A stretch of DNA of 36,091 nt from Eubacterium sp. UBA3279 (GCA_002361775.1 DETV01000041.1:1-36091), one strand, 5' to 3'; shown: positions 24,094 to 32,480, counted from the first letter of the stretch. Notes: generated by a model not told the origin, from the letters alone. A program made the numbers and translations.

Positions 24094-25593
24094 TCAGGTA
24101 AATCTTCTGATTGCCAGAATTGTTTTATAATTTGCACTTCTGTCATGGGTAATTCCCCATCTGCTTCCTTTAGCTTCCACAATTCCACCGTGACCATCAT
24201 AGATTGCCACATGACCGGAATAGCAAAGTACATCTCCCGCTCTCGCTTCTGAAAGGCTGGCTACAGGTCTTCCCATACTTCTCCAACCTGCTGAAGTGGT
24301 ATATCCGCCACTGTATACGCCACAGTTTTTCAATACCTGATATACGAAATGAGAACAATCAATTCCGTTTGTCAGGGAATTTCCTCCCCATACATAGGGA
24401 TTTCCCACAAACTGATCCGCATATGCTACAATCGCGCTTCCTGAAGAACCGCCGCTGGATACACTTCCGGAGCTGGAAGAACTTCCTGAATTGGAAGAAC
24501 TGTTGCTGTTGGAGGAACTGCTGCTGTTGGAGGAACTGCTGCTGTTAGAGGAACTGCTACTGCTGCCGGAAGAATTACTGTTTCCGGAAGTATTCTCTGA
24601 ACTGCTGTTTCCAGACTGCTGAGTCTGAGAAGAATTACTTTCTTCTCTGGCAGCTTCCTGTCTTGCTGCTTCCTGTCTGGCAGCTTCCTGCCTTGCTGCC
24701 TCCTGTCTGGCTTCCTCTTCTGCCGCCGCTCTTCTCGCTTCTTCTTCCGCCGCTCTTCTTGCAGCTTCTTCCTCTGCTTTTCTTCTCTCTTCTGCAAGAC
24801 GCTGTAATTCAGCATCCTGCTGAGCAATCAGATTACTGATCTGAGCTGCCTGCTTCTGGGCATTTTCAATCTGAGCTGCATAATTACTGTTAGTTGCCTT
24901 CATGGCATCCATCTGCACCTGAAGTTCTGCCTGCTGAGATTCCAGATCTGCTTCCTGAGACTCCAGAGAAGTTTTCTGTGTCTCCAGTTCTGCTTTCTGT
25001 GTCTCCAACTCAGCTTTCTGTGTCTCCAGTGTATTCTTTAACTCGGTAACCTGGTTAACAACAGCCACGTACTCGTCCAACTGTTTTCTGTCATACTCAT
25101 GCATACTCTGCGCATACTCTGCGCGATTCAATAAAGAAGTAACATTATCTGCTTCAGTGAGCATATTAACCCATACTTCACTTCCGCCATGCTCATATAT
25201 GTACTGGATACGTTTTTTCATATCCTCATATTGCTGATCTCTGTCTTCTTCTGCTTCTGCCAGATCCTCTTTACTCTCCTCGATCCCTGCAGACTTATTG
25301 GTAATATCCGTCTCTTTCTGACTGATACTTTCTTCTGTGGATGCAATATCTGTCTTGGTAGCGTCAATCTGGATCATCAGATCCACCATGTCACTGTCCA
25401 TGGCATTAATCTCTGCCTGAATCTGTGTCTGTTTCTCAGACAGGCTGTTGATCACCGCATTGGTTTCACTCAACTGACTCTGTGCCTGAGATTTTTCCTG
25501 TTGTAACTGGGCTTCTGTCTTGGCAAATACGGTAAAAGTCTGTGACAACATCATTATCATTCCCAGAACCGCGCATACTACTCTTTTTTTCAT
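24094..25593 (-). CDS. secreted NlpC/P60 peptidoglycan hydrolase with coiled-coil domain
   Basis: A 499-residue secreted endopeptidase. A signal peptide (KKRVVCAVLGMIMML core, cleavage near TVFA-KT) is followed by a long coiled coil (about residues 28-265) like PcsB/CwlO-type proteins, which often dock on FtsEX. Then come an E/A/R-rich helix (to about 320), a Ser/Asn/Gly linker (to about 390) and a C-terminal NlpC/P60 domain. The catalytic cysteine is C413 in NGIDCSHF; the histidine is H461 in GHVAIYD; the VWGGN motif precedes. Three in-frame tandem repeats occur in the DNA. GGGAGAG precedes the ATG. It has its own promoter at 25745-25773 and a terminator, so it is monocistronic. It likely cleaves septal or side-wall peptides. 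Confidence 0.94.
   Translation of the reverse strand: MKKRVVCAVLGMIMMLSQTFTVFAKTEAQLQQEKSQAQSQLSETNAVINSLSEKQTQIQAEINAMDSDMVDLMIQIDATKTDIASTEESISQKETDITNKSAGIEESKEDLAEAEEDRDQQYEDMKKRIQYIYEHGGSEVWVNMLTEADNVTSLLNRAEYAQSMHEYDRKQLDEYVAVVNQVTELKNTLETQKAELETQKAELETQKTSLESQEADLESQQAELQVQMDAMKATNSNYAAQIENAQKQAAQISNLIAQQDAELQRLAEERRKAEEEAARRAAEEEARRAAAEEEARQEAARQEAARQEAARQEAAREESNSSQTQQSGNSSSENTSGNSNSSGSSSSSSNSSSSSNSSSSSNSNSSSNSGSSSSSGSVSSGGSSGSAIVAYADQFVGNPYVWGGNSLTNGIDCSHFVYQVLKNCGVYSGGYTTSAGWRSMGRPVASLSEARAGDVLCYSGHVAIYDGHGGIVEAKGSRWGITHDRSANYKTILAIRRFT
24491..24562. repeat. 18-bp tandem repeat, four copies, in the Ser/Asn linker
   Basis: Units at 24491, 24509, 24527 and 24545 of the form TTGGAGGAACTGCTGCTG; the second and third are identical and the others differ at two or three positions. 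It encodes a six-residue Ser/Asn repeat. Copy-number change keeps the reading frame. Confidence 0.9.
24650..24709. repeat. 15-bp tandem repeat, four copies, in the Ala/Gln/Arg helix
   Basis: Units at 24650, 24665, 24680 and 24695 of the form GCTGCTTCCTGTCTG. It encodes a repeated RQEAA pentapeptide. Units differ by one to three bases. Confidence 0.88.
24972..25034. repeat. 21-bp repeat encoding the ETQKAEL heptads
   Basis: About three imperfect 21-base units, each with TTTCTGTGTCTCCA, encode consecutive LETQKAE heptads in the coiled coil. Seven residues per unit preserve the coiled-coil register. Borders are approximate. Confidence 0.7.
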
Positions 25594-25707
25594 GCTTATA
25601 AATCTCTCCCTATATCATGCTGTTTTTGTATTACCGTTTTCTCTGTTCTGCAGTTTCGTATTCTGCATAACTTTGAATTATAAACAGTAATGTTTTTATT
25701 CCTGATT

Positions 25708-25724
25708 TGTAAGATTTTTGTAAT
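25708..25724 (+). promoter_or_regulatory. WalR-like box in the NlpC/P60 leader
   Basis: TGTAAG-N5-TGTAAT resembles the WalR/YycF consensus TGTWAH-N5-TGTWAH with one mismatch. A weaker pair, TGTCAC-N5-CGTAAT, lies at 25802-25818 upstream of the promoter. WalR controls cell-wall hydrolases in Firmicutes, so the location makes sense, but the motif is short and the region AT-rich. Confidence 0.3.
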
Positions 25725-25744
25725 ATTTCGGTTGTTCGACTCTT

Positions 25745-25773
25745 ATACTACCATCTTTTCCTTGAAACTTCAA
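25745..25773 (-). promoter_or_regulatory. promoter of the NlpC/P60 gene
   Basis: On the minus strand TTGAAG (25768-25773), 17-bp spacer, TGG-TAGTAT (25745-25750), an extended -10. The start would be near 25738, leaving an untranslated leader of about 145 bases. The -35 sits in a small dyad TTGAA-AC-TTCAA. The remaining spacer to 25848 is AT-rich with no gene. Confidence 0.65.
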
Positions 25774-25848
25774 CCCTTTTTTCTATATTTCCTAAAATTT
25801 ATGTCACAGTTTCGTAATATTTAACAGGGATTTTGTAACTTTTACTGC

Positions 25849-27249
25849 CTATTTCCATATGGTATCTGAAAGGCCTATATCGCTTCCTTTAAATTTAGGC
25901 GAACGTCCTTCTTTTTTCTGTGTCTCGTAATTATCAAGAGTTTTTAATACAATTCCTCCCAAAAGGAAAATCACAGCAATATTTACAATAGCCATGCATC
26001 CCATGGTAATATCCGCAATATTCCACATCAGAGAAAAATCCGCCTGGGTTCCCAGAAAAACAGCAATGATACAGGTAACCCGGAAGAAAAACAACAGCTT
26101 CTTATTATTCTTGATAAATAAAATATTAGATTCTGCATAATAATAATTTCCCACCAGACTGCTGAAGGCAAAAGCAAAAATGGAAAATGTGATAAAATGA
26201 ATTCCCCAGTTTCCCACATTGGCGCTGATAGCTGCCTGTACAAAAGGTATTCCATCTAAAACTTCCGGTATTCCCTCTACGCCAGATACCAAAAGCATCA
26301 TCGCCGTACTGGAACAGATCAGCAAAGTATCAATAAACACAGAAATCACCTGTACCAGTCCCTGCTTGACCGGGTGATCCACCTCTGCGGAAGCGGAGGC
26401 ATTGGGCGCGCTTCCCATACCTGCTTCATTGGAAAATAATCCTCTTTTAATACCGATCACCACTGCGCTTCCCGCCAGACCTCCGGCCATTGCCTGAAAA
26501 TCAAAAGCATTCTCCAGAATCATGGCAAATACATGAGGCAGCTCCCGGATATGCAAAATCATAGTCACAATACCGATCAGAATATATACCGTTGCCATAA
26601 CAGGCACTAATACGGAAGTGATAAATCCTATTCTGTGTACCCCTCCCCAGATCACAGCTGCTGTAGCCGCTGCCAGAATCAGTCCCAAAATCACCGGATA
26701 TATGGTATTAGAATAATCTTCTATATAATACTCCATGGCAGAAGAGATATTAAAAGCCTGCAGGCCGTTAAATCCATAAGCAAAACAAATGATCAGCAGT
26801 ACAGAAAATAATACGCCCAGCCATCGTTTTCCCAACGCCTTTTCCATATAGTAGGAAGGACCGCCCCGAAACTGGTTTCCCTCCTTCACTTTATAAATCT
26901 GAGCCAGCGTACTTTCCACAAAAGCGGAAGCTCCTCCAATTACAGCCATCAGCCACATCCAGAATACCGCTCCCGGTCCTCCGGCAGCTATGGCAGTGGC
27001 TATTCCCGCAATATTTCCTGTGCCCACCCGGGATGCAGTGGAAATCATCAACGCCTGAAAGGAAGATACTTTTTTCGTTCCATCCTGTCCTGTATCTGCT
27101 TTTTCCAGCAAAGAACGAATTGCATCTTTAATCAGCCGAAGCTGAACGCATCTTGTACGAATGGTGAAATATATTCCTACCCCCACCAGCAATATGATCA
27201 GCACATAGGTGTACATTACATCATTAATCTGCGTTAAAATTTTGTTCAT
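25849..27249 (-). CDS. sodium:alanine/glycine symporter (AGCS family)
   Basis: A 466-residue membrane transporter with about ten to eleven hydrophobic segments, importing alanine or glycine with sodium. The N-terminal helix (YVLIILLVGVGIYFTIRT) and following VQLRLIKDA are typical. The family signature ASRVGTGNIAGIATAIAAGGPGA is at about residues 73-95 and FSNEAGMGSAPNASA near 275-290. AGGAGG precedes the ATG. It is transcribed alone; upstream lies a degenerate spacer with a gene remnant. A closely related symporter for another small amino acid is possible. Confidence 0.95.
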   Translation of the reverse strand: MNKILTQINDVMYTYVLIILLVGVGIYFTIRTRCVQLRLIKDAIRSLLEKADTGQDGTKKVSSFQALMISTASRVGTGNIAGIATAIAAGGPGAVFWMWLMAVIGGASAFVESTLAQIYKVKEGNQFRGGPSYYMEKALGKRWLGVLFSVLLIICFAYGFNGLQAFNISSAMEYYIEDYSNTIYPVILGLILAAATAAVIWGGVHRIGFITSVLVPVMATVYILIGIVTMILHIRELPHVFAMILENAFDFQAMAGGLAGSAVVIGIKRGLFSNEAGMGSAPNASASAEVDHPVKQGLVQVISVFIDTLLICSSTAMMLLVSGVEGIPEVLDGIPFVQAAISANVGNWGIHFITFSIFAFAFSSLVGNYYYAESNILFIKNNKKLLFFFRVTCIIAVFLGTQADFSLMWNIADITMGCMAIVNIAVIFLLGGIVLKTLDNYETQKKEGRSPKFKGSDIGLSDTIWK

Positions 27250-27301
27250 ACAGTTCCTCCTGTTTTATTCATTTTTATTGTATCTGTCCATTGCTGTACA
27301 G

Positions 27302-27550
27302 TTACTTTTCTATTCTCATATTGGGCCAGACCCATTCCACCAACTGATCCGGATACTTATCGTCCAGAAAACTTTCCACACTGTTATCCGCCTCAATTCC
27401 GTCTTTTCTCTCCACATAACGAATCATGGCGGTAGCGGAAATCAATCCATTACAGATCATCAGTACCAATAAAACCCAGGTGGCAATTTTCCCTCCCAGA
27501 GCGGGAGGTTTTTCAATAAAACCACTGATTTTAGGATAACATATTTTTAC
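27302..27550 (-). pseudogene. C-terminal remnant of a PF06541-type membrane protein
   Basis: An 82-codon frame with no start gives YPKISGFIEKPPALGGK, a membrane helix (WVLLVLMICNGLISATAM), then RYVERKDGIEADNSVESF and a YPDQLVEWVWPNM-type end. This matches the C-terminus of the putative ABC-transporter type IV (CmpB-like, PF06541) family as I know it. The N-terminal half is missing: a TGA at 27551-27553 closes the frame. The stop codon lies about 50 bases before the symporter ATG, so the symporter promoter is in or near it. Small and likely non-functional. Confidence 0.65.
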
Positions 27551-27619
27551 TCACACCAGCTTATCAAAACATATCTCTTTTGCAAAAACATACCCTGTAT
27601 TTAAGATGCAGACAACTCC

Positions 27620-27754
27620 ATGCTAATTTCCAGATCAGCTTGCCACTCTTTGGAATATAACGAAATAAAGCAGGAGATTTATCGTGAAATTATGAACCGG
27701 ATGTCCGAGGAACTTACCCATCTTTTACAGCATTTTCCGGGGCCACAGATGTAA
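27620..27754 (+). CDS. short unrecognised open frame, probably a gene fragment
   Basis: A 44-residue frame (MLISRSACHSLEYNEIKQEI, ending in LLQHFPGPQM) without a ribosome site. Its composition is charged and helical, like a C-terminal protein tail rather than random spacer, and it remains open for six codons upstream of the ATG. I recognise no family. Together with the PF06541 remnant it fills the roughly 540-base gene-free stretch 27250-27789. Confidence 0.25.
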   Translation: MLISRSACHSLEYNEIKQEIYREIMNRMSEELTHLLQHFPGPQM

Positions 27755-27767
27755 CACGACCCCGGAA
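27735..27767. repeat. 8-bp inverted repeat beyond nrdB
   Basis: TTCCGGGG (27735-27742) and CCCCGGAA (27760-27767) enclose 17 bases. It begins 22 bases past the nrdB stop and could end that transcript, but no T-tract follows on the minus strand. The stop codon of the small plus-strand frame lies in the loop. Confidence 0.5.
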
Positions 27768-27789
27768 CACTCTGTTTTGTCTGTATATT

Positions 27790-28851
27790 TTACAAATCGT
27801 CAATCAGCGCTGTGGCTTTTGCATAAGCTGTGGACCTTGCTTCAAAAAAATCAGTTTTTACCATATTGCTGTTGGCATACTGAGACACCCATCTCATAGA
27901 TTCCGGTTCCTCTTCCAATCCCGGATATATTATCTCATATCCCAGACTTGTCCAGCGCAGATTTCCCAGATATTGGATGTAATCTTTTACCATCTGATGA
28001 TTTAATCCGGCAATTTCATCCCCCAGCACATACTGTCCCCAGGCAATTTCCTGACTCACTCCCTCCATGAGAAGATTCCTCATCTCGTCAACCATTGTCT
28101 CGTCGAAAAGTTCAGGATATTCTTTTTGAAGTTCCAGAATAATATTGCGAAACAGCCATAAATGTGTATTTTCATCCCGATTAATGTATCTGATTTCCTG
28201 GGCAGATCCTGGCATTTTTCCATTTCTGGATAAATTATAAAAAAACATAAATCCGGAATAGAAATAAATTCCTTCCAATATATAGTTTGCCATCAGTACC
28301 TTTAACAGTGTCCTTGCATCTTTTTTGACCTGGAATTCATTGTATCGGTCTCCGATAAAAGTATTTCTCTTTAATAAATGTTCATCTGTTTTCCACTGAT
28401 ACAGTATATCCATCCTCTCTTCCGGGGAACAGATCGTATCCAGCATATAAGAATACGACTGGGAATGAACACATTCCTGAAAGGTTTGAATATTCAGACA
28501 CAGATTCACCTCATTCGCTGTAATATACTCTCCGATACAGGGAAGATTGGCGCTTTGGATGGAGTCCAAAAACACCAAAAAGGAAAGAATTTTGTCATAT
28601 GCTTTCCTCTCCGGCAAAGAAAGTCCGGGATAATCCTTCATATCCTGAGAAAGATTAATTTCTTCCGGAATCCAAAAGTTATTCATAGCCTGTCGATACC
28701 AGTCTGAAGTCCAGTTATATTTTAAATTATTATAGTCATTCAGATTTGTAGTATTCCCTCCGATCATTCTCCTGTTTCTTACCTGAGTATCTCCCCCCGG
28801 ATTAAAAAGGGGCTTATGAATCAAAGGCTGATTGATATCAAATTCCTGCAT
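27790..28851 (-). CDS. nrdB: class I ribonucleotide reductase, small (radical-generating) subunit
   Basis: A 353-residue ferritin-like subunit that stores the tyrosyl radical for deoxynucleotide synthesis. Metal ligands can be placed: D in FLDSIQ, E and H in QECVHSQSY, E in LEGIYFYSGF, then E and H in RDENTHLWL. The radical tyrosine is the Y of ECVHSQSY, spaced as in E. coli Y122. So it is a canonical diiron or dimanganese-tyrosyl R2, not a tyrosine-less variant. Lies 49 bases after nrdA, with only a weak purine-rich ribosome site; a short leader frame begins right after the nrdA stop and runs across its ATG. No NrdI gene is adjacent, arguing for class Ia-like assembly. Confidence 0.95.
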   Translation of the reverse strand: MQEFDINQPLIHKPLFNPGGDTQVRNRRMIGGNTTNLNDYNNLKYNWTSDWYRQAMNNFWIPEEINLSQDMKDYPGLSLPERKAYDKILSFLVFLDSIQSANLPCIGEYITANEVNLCLNIQTFQECVHSQSYSYMLDTICSPEERMDILYQWKTDEHLLKRNTFIGDRYNEFQVKKDARTLLKVLMANYILEGIYFYSGFMFFYNLSRNGKMPGSAQEIRYINRDENTHLWLFRNIILELQKEYPELFDETMVDEMRNLLMEGVSQEIAWGQYVLGDEIAGLNHQMVKDYIQYLGNLRWTSLGYEIIYPGLEEEPESMRWVSQYANSNMVKTDFFEARSTAYAKATALIDDL

Positions 28852-28900
28852 ATATAGTTCTCGCTTTCTCTGTTAGATATTTTTCTCCTGTCCTTTCCAT
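28838..28900 (-). CDS. possible 20-codon coupling frame between nrdA and nrdB
   Basis: An ATG immediately abuts the nrdA TAA (TAAATG) and opens a 20-residue frame ending in a TGA 11 bases inside nrdB. It has no ribosome site of its own and could only be read by reinitiating ribosomes. It might deliver ribosomes to the poorly served nrdB start. It may equally be chance. Confidence 0.2.
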   Translation of the reverse strand: MERTGEKYLTEKARTIYAGI

Positions 28901-31177
28901 TTATGAAGAACAGGAAGTACATTCTTCCACTTCCAGGGATTTGGACCGTACATAATAGACGGTCTTTACGCCGCATTTCCAGGCTTTCAGATAAAGATTT
29001 AATACCTGGCGCATGGTATATTCATTTGTAATATAAAAATTCATCGACTGGGCCTGATCAATATGTCTTTGACGGATCCCGCAGGCTTCAATGGACCAGT
29101 TCTGATCCACATGATATGCGTCAGTATAATACCAGTAAGTATCCATACTCAGATCCGGAGCTACCCGGGGAAGCATGGCTCCCTTCTTTTCTTCCAGAAA
29201 ATATTTGTTCATTACCGGATCTATTCCTGCCGTAGTTCCTGCAATGATAGATGTGGAGCTTGTAGGCGCCACCGCCAGAAGGTAACCGTTTCTCATCCCC
29301 TGTTTTTTCACCTTCTCTTCCAACTCTTTCCAACGGGCAGAAGTATAATTTCTCTTTGCAAAATATTCTCCTGTCTCCCAGTCAGAATCCGGGAAATAAC
29401 TGTAACTGCCCTTTTCCTTTGCATTTTCACAGCTTGCTTCCACAGCGGCATAATTAATTTCTTCAAACAAGCTGTCAACAAATTCCAGATGTTCCTCTGA
29501 CTGCCATCGTATTTTTCTTTTTGCCAGCATATGATGATAACCGCTTACCCCCAAACCAATGGAGCGATACCGTTGATTTGTGATTTTGGCATAGGGGAGA
29601 GGATAAAAATTCAGGTCTATCACATTATCCAGCGCCCGCACCACTGTTTTTACCACCTGCTGAAGATATTCCCGATTCTCCAGAGGAATTCGTCCCAGAG
29701 AAAGTGAGGCCAGATTACATACTACAAACTCTCCCGCTTTTGTAGTATTTACCACTACCGTATCTCCCTCTTTCGTTTCGATCTTTGTTTCTACCGTAGA
29801 TATGGGCGCCATATTCTGAGCAATTTCCGTACACAGATTGGAACAGTAAATCATACCCCGGTGACTGTTGGGATTTGCCCGGTTTACGATATCCCGGTTA
29901 AATGTAAACGGCGCTCCTGTCTCCACCACTGATTTGATGATCAGACGCACCAGATCCTTCAACAAGATCACTCTCTTCGTGATCCTCTCGTCTTCCACAC
30001 ATTCTTTATATTTTCGTTCCCACTCTTCTCCATAACAATCTTCCAGACTGTATCCTTTTACCGTGAGAATTTCATGAGGACACATCAGATACCAGTCCTG
30101 ATCCAGATTTTCCTCTGCCATTTTCCAGAACAGATCCGGATAACATACAGCGGGAAATACATCATGGGCTTTCATCCTCTCATCTCCGTTATTGGTACGG
30201 ATCTGTAAAAATTCCGGGAGATCCCGGTGCCAGGCATCCAGATACACCGCCACAGCTCCTGCCCGAACTCCCAATTGATCGACAGCCACAGCCGTATCAT
30301 TTACAATACGAAGCCAGCGGATCACTCCTCCTGCCGCCCCCTTAAATCCCCGTATCATACTTCCGGCAGCTCTCACTTTCCCAAAATACATTCCCATACC
30401 GCCGCCATACTTGCTTACCTGGGCAAAATTATCCACAGACCGGAAAATTCCCTTTAAACTATCCGGCACAGTATCGATAAAGCAGGAGCTTAACTGATGA
30501 AACGGTTTCCGGGCATTGGACAGGGTTGGCGTTGCCATGGTCACTTCCAGCCTGGAAAGCATATCATAAAATGCTTTTACCCACTGCATACGGATTTCCC
30601 TTTTTTCTTTCATTCCCAGATGAAGAGCAATTCCCAGAAACATTTCCTGAGGACTTTCCAAAGGTACATGACTGTGGGTAGATATCACATACCGCTTGAT
30701 CAAAAGATCAAGACCGGAATAATTGAACAGTCGATTTCTCTCCGGCCTGATATATTCTTCCGCCTGCTCAATCTCTTCCCTGTTATATTCTTCCAAAATA
30801 TACGCTCCATAAAGACCCTGCTTCGTAAGATACCAAATCTTATCGTACAAACAATCCAGTCCTCTTTTTTTCTCTTCTTTTTTCAACTGGTCGGTAAATT
30901 GAAAATCAAGAATCCATCCTGCAATATTTTCCCATCGGGGAGACTCCTGACTTGTCAGTTCAATAGCCGCTTTCACCAACATGGATAATTTTTCCCGGGA
31001 ATCCATGTCTTTCTTTAAAAATCCCTTAAATTTTTCATGCAGGATATCCAGAGAATACATTTCTTCCGTAAATTCTTCCTGAATATCCCTCAAAAGTCCC
31101 CAAAAACTTTCTTCCCCCAATTCTTTTGCCAGCTCTTCCCATATCTGTGGCCGGATCATTTCTCTATTACCACTCAT
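28901..31177 (-). CDS. nrdA: class I ribonucleotide reductase, large (catalytic) subunit
   Basis: A 758-residue catalytic subunit reducing ribonucleotides to deoxyribonucleotides with NrdB. The active-site cysteines are visible: SSCFIDT, the radical cysteine in NLCTEI, and VVCNLASLS. The C-terminal tail carries the CTSC redox pair. The N-terminus runs straight into the helical domain that normally follows the ATP-cone; no ATP-cone motif (the V.KRDG region) is present, so the overall-activity site seems absent. I chose the second in-frame ATG (MSGNREM), with AGAGG at good spacing; the longest frame would overlap the upstream gene. Downstream of a cysteine desulfurase gene and upstream of nrdB in one operon. 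Confidence 0.95.
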   Translation of the reverse strand: MSGNREMIRPQIWEELAKELGEESFWGLLRDIQEEFTEEMYSLDILHEKFKGFLKKDMDSREKLSMLVKAAIELTSQESPRWENIAGWILDFQFTDQLKKEEKKRGLDCLYDKIWYLTKQGLYGAYILEEYNREEIEQAEEYIRPERNRLFNYSGLDLLIKRYVISTHSHVPLESPQEMFLGIALHLGMKEKREIRMQWVKAFYDMLSRLEVTMATPTLSNARKPFHQLSSCFIDTVPDSLKGIFRSVDNFAQVSKYGGGMGMYFGKVRAAGSMIRGFKGAAGGVIRWLRIVNDTAVAVDQLGVRAGAVAVYLDAWHRDLPEFLQIRTNNGDERMKAHDVFPAVCYPDLFWKMAEENLDQDWYLMCPHEILTVKGYSLEDCYGEEWERKYKECVEDERITKRVILLKDLVRLIIKSVVETGAPFTFNRDIVNRANPNSHRGMIYCSNLCTEIAQNMAPISTVETKIETKEGDTVVVNTTKAGEFVVCNLASLSLGRIPLENREYLQQVVKTVVRALDNVIDLNFYPLPYAKITNQRYRSIGLGVSGYHHMLAKRKIRWQSEEHLEFVDSLFEEINYAAVEASCENAKEKGSYSYFPDSDWETGEYFAKRNYTSARWKELEEKVKKQGMRNGYLLAVAPTSSTSIIAGTTAGIDPVMNKYFLEEKKGAMLPRVAPDLSMDTYWYYTDAYHVDQNWSIEACGIRQRHIDQAQSMNFYITNEYTMRQVLNLYLKAWKCGVKTVYYVRSKSLEVEECTSCSS

Positions 31178-31217
31178 AAAAAACCTCTTTCTCTTCTCAG
31201 TTAGACATATAAAACTA

Positions 31218-32381
31218 TCATGAGTTTTCATTATAACCGAAACCAGTTGATTTTGACAAGACCTGTATTGCCTTTATAGCTTCATCTACTTCTTCCTTGG
31301 TATTGTAATGAGAAAAACTGACACGCACCGCCCCCTGTTCTTTTGTTCCCAACGCCTGATGCATGAGGGGAGCGCAATGTCCTCCGGGACGGGTACAGAT
31401 TCCATATTCGACATATAACTCGTCACTTACCTGCGCCGAATCGTAATCCCATATATTAAAAGCCACGATGGGACAACGCTCTTTTTGAGAAAAATCTCCG
31501 TAAACAGTCACTCCTTCTATATTGCAAATGCCCTCATAAAACCTCCACATCAGTTCCAGCTCTTTCTCCCTTATTGTCTCTATTCCCGTCTCCTGCAAAT
31601 AATCCAGAGCCGCTCCCAATCCTGCTATCCCATGACCATTTAAGGTACCGGCTTCCAAAGCTGTGGGCATCTGCTGCGGATGTCTTTTACTGTAGGTCAA
31701 AATACCGCTTCCTCCTGATTTTAAAGGATGAATTTTTACCCCCTCCCGAACGTACAGGCCGCCGGTTCCCTGGGGACCGAGAAGGCTTTTATGTCCTGTA
31801 AAACAGAGTACGTCTATATGCATTTTCTGTACATCAATGGGGAAAATTCCCGCTGTCTGAGAAGCATCCACCACAAAAATCAACCCATACCTTTCGGTAA
31901 TATTGCCTATTTGTTCAATATCCACCAGATTTCCTGTAAGATTAGAACCATGTGTACAGACAATCGCCTTTGTGTTCTTTTGAATCAAGGAAGGAATCTC
32001 ATTTATACAGATTCTGCCCTTTTTATCACTTTTCATCCAGGTCACTTCCACCCCCTGCTCTTCCAGCTCATACAGCGGACGAAGAACAGAGTTATGCTCC
32101 AGTTCTGTGGTGATCACATGATCTCCCGGGCAGAGTAATCCTTTTAAAGCTGTATTTAAGGCTTCCGTTGAATTTAAAGTAAAAGCAATTCTTCCCGGAT
32201 CTTCACTGGAAAACAACTCTCCCAGCTTACACCGCGTATCAAAAATAACCCGGGACGCATCCAGAGAACGGTCATGACCGCCCCTGCCCGCATTTCCCAG
32301 AGAACAAAGCGCTTCACACACTGCCCGCGCCACCTGATCCGGTTTTTTCAGAGTGGTGGCCGCATTATCCAAATAAATCAT
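31218..32381 (-). CDS. PLP-dependent cysteine desulfurase (class V aminotransferase fold)
   Basis: A 387-residue enzyme of the SufS/CsdA-like group close to the EF2568 (TIGR01977) subfamily; it probably releases sulfur from cysteine. It begins MIYLDNAATTLKKP, has THGSNLTGNLVD, the aspartate of VVDASQTAG, and the PLP lysine in FTGHKSLLGPQG. The reactive cysteine is in TRPGGHCAPLMH near residue 340. Some members of the subfamily have other roles (selenium, thiolation), so substrate use is not certain. AGGGGAAGG precedes the ATG. It is the first gene before nrdAB, divergent from pepT, with its own promoter. Confidence 0.9.
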   Translation of the reverse strand: MIYLDNAATTLKKPDQVARAVCEALCSLGNAGRGGHDRSLDASRVIFDTRCKLGELFSSEDPGRIAFTLNSTEALNTALKGLLCPGDHVITTELEHNSVLRPLYELEEQGVEVTWMKSDKKGRICINEIPSLIQKNTKAIVCTHGSNLTGNLVDIEQIGNITERYGLIFVVDASQTAGIFPIDVQKMHIDVLCFTGHKSLLGPQGTGGLYVREGVKIHPLKSGGSGILTYSKRHPQQMPTALEAGTLNGHGIAGLGAALDYLQETGIETIREKELELMWRFYEGICNIEGVTVYGDFSQKERCPIVAFNIWDYDSAQVSDELYVEYGICTRPGGHCAPLMHQALGTKEQGAVRVSFSHYNTKEEVDEAIKAIQVLSKSTGFGYNENS

Positions 32382-32414
32382 ATCCTTCCCCTTTTCTTAT
32401 TTTCTGATAACCCT

Positions 32415-32443
32415 ATCATACCATCTATCCTTTCAGGTTTCAC
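32415..32443 (-). promoter_or_regulatory. promoter of the cysteine desulfurase-nrdAB operon
   Basis: On the minus strand GTGAAA (32438-32443), 17-bp spacer, TGG-TATGAT (32415-32420), an extended -10. Its start falls about 25 bases before the ATG. No NrdR box pair was recognised in the leader. Confidence 0.6.
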
Positions 32444-32451
32444 CATTTTAT

Positions 32452-32480
32452 TTGCTTTTCCCCTATCCCTGTGATACCAT
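32452..32480 (+). promoter_or_regulatory. promoter of pepT
   Basis: TTGCTT (32452-32457), 17-bp spacer ending in TGA, then TACCAT (32475-32480), an extended -10. It is back to back with the desulfurase promoter. The leader is about 42 bases with AGGAGG before the ATG. Confidence 0.55.

Noticed and set aside
24491..24709. Regular short repeats that might suggest a CRISPR array
   Set aside because: Units are contiguous with no unique spacers, are multiples of three, and encode low-complexity protein inside the NlpC/P60 gene.
27492..27513. CCTCCC/GGGAGG hairpin followed by five T on the plus strand
   Set aside because: It resembles a terminator, but no plus-strand gene lies upstream. It encodes a conserved-looking part of the PF06541 remnant, so it is probably a coding coincidence.
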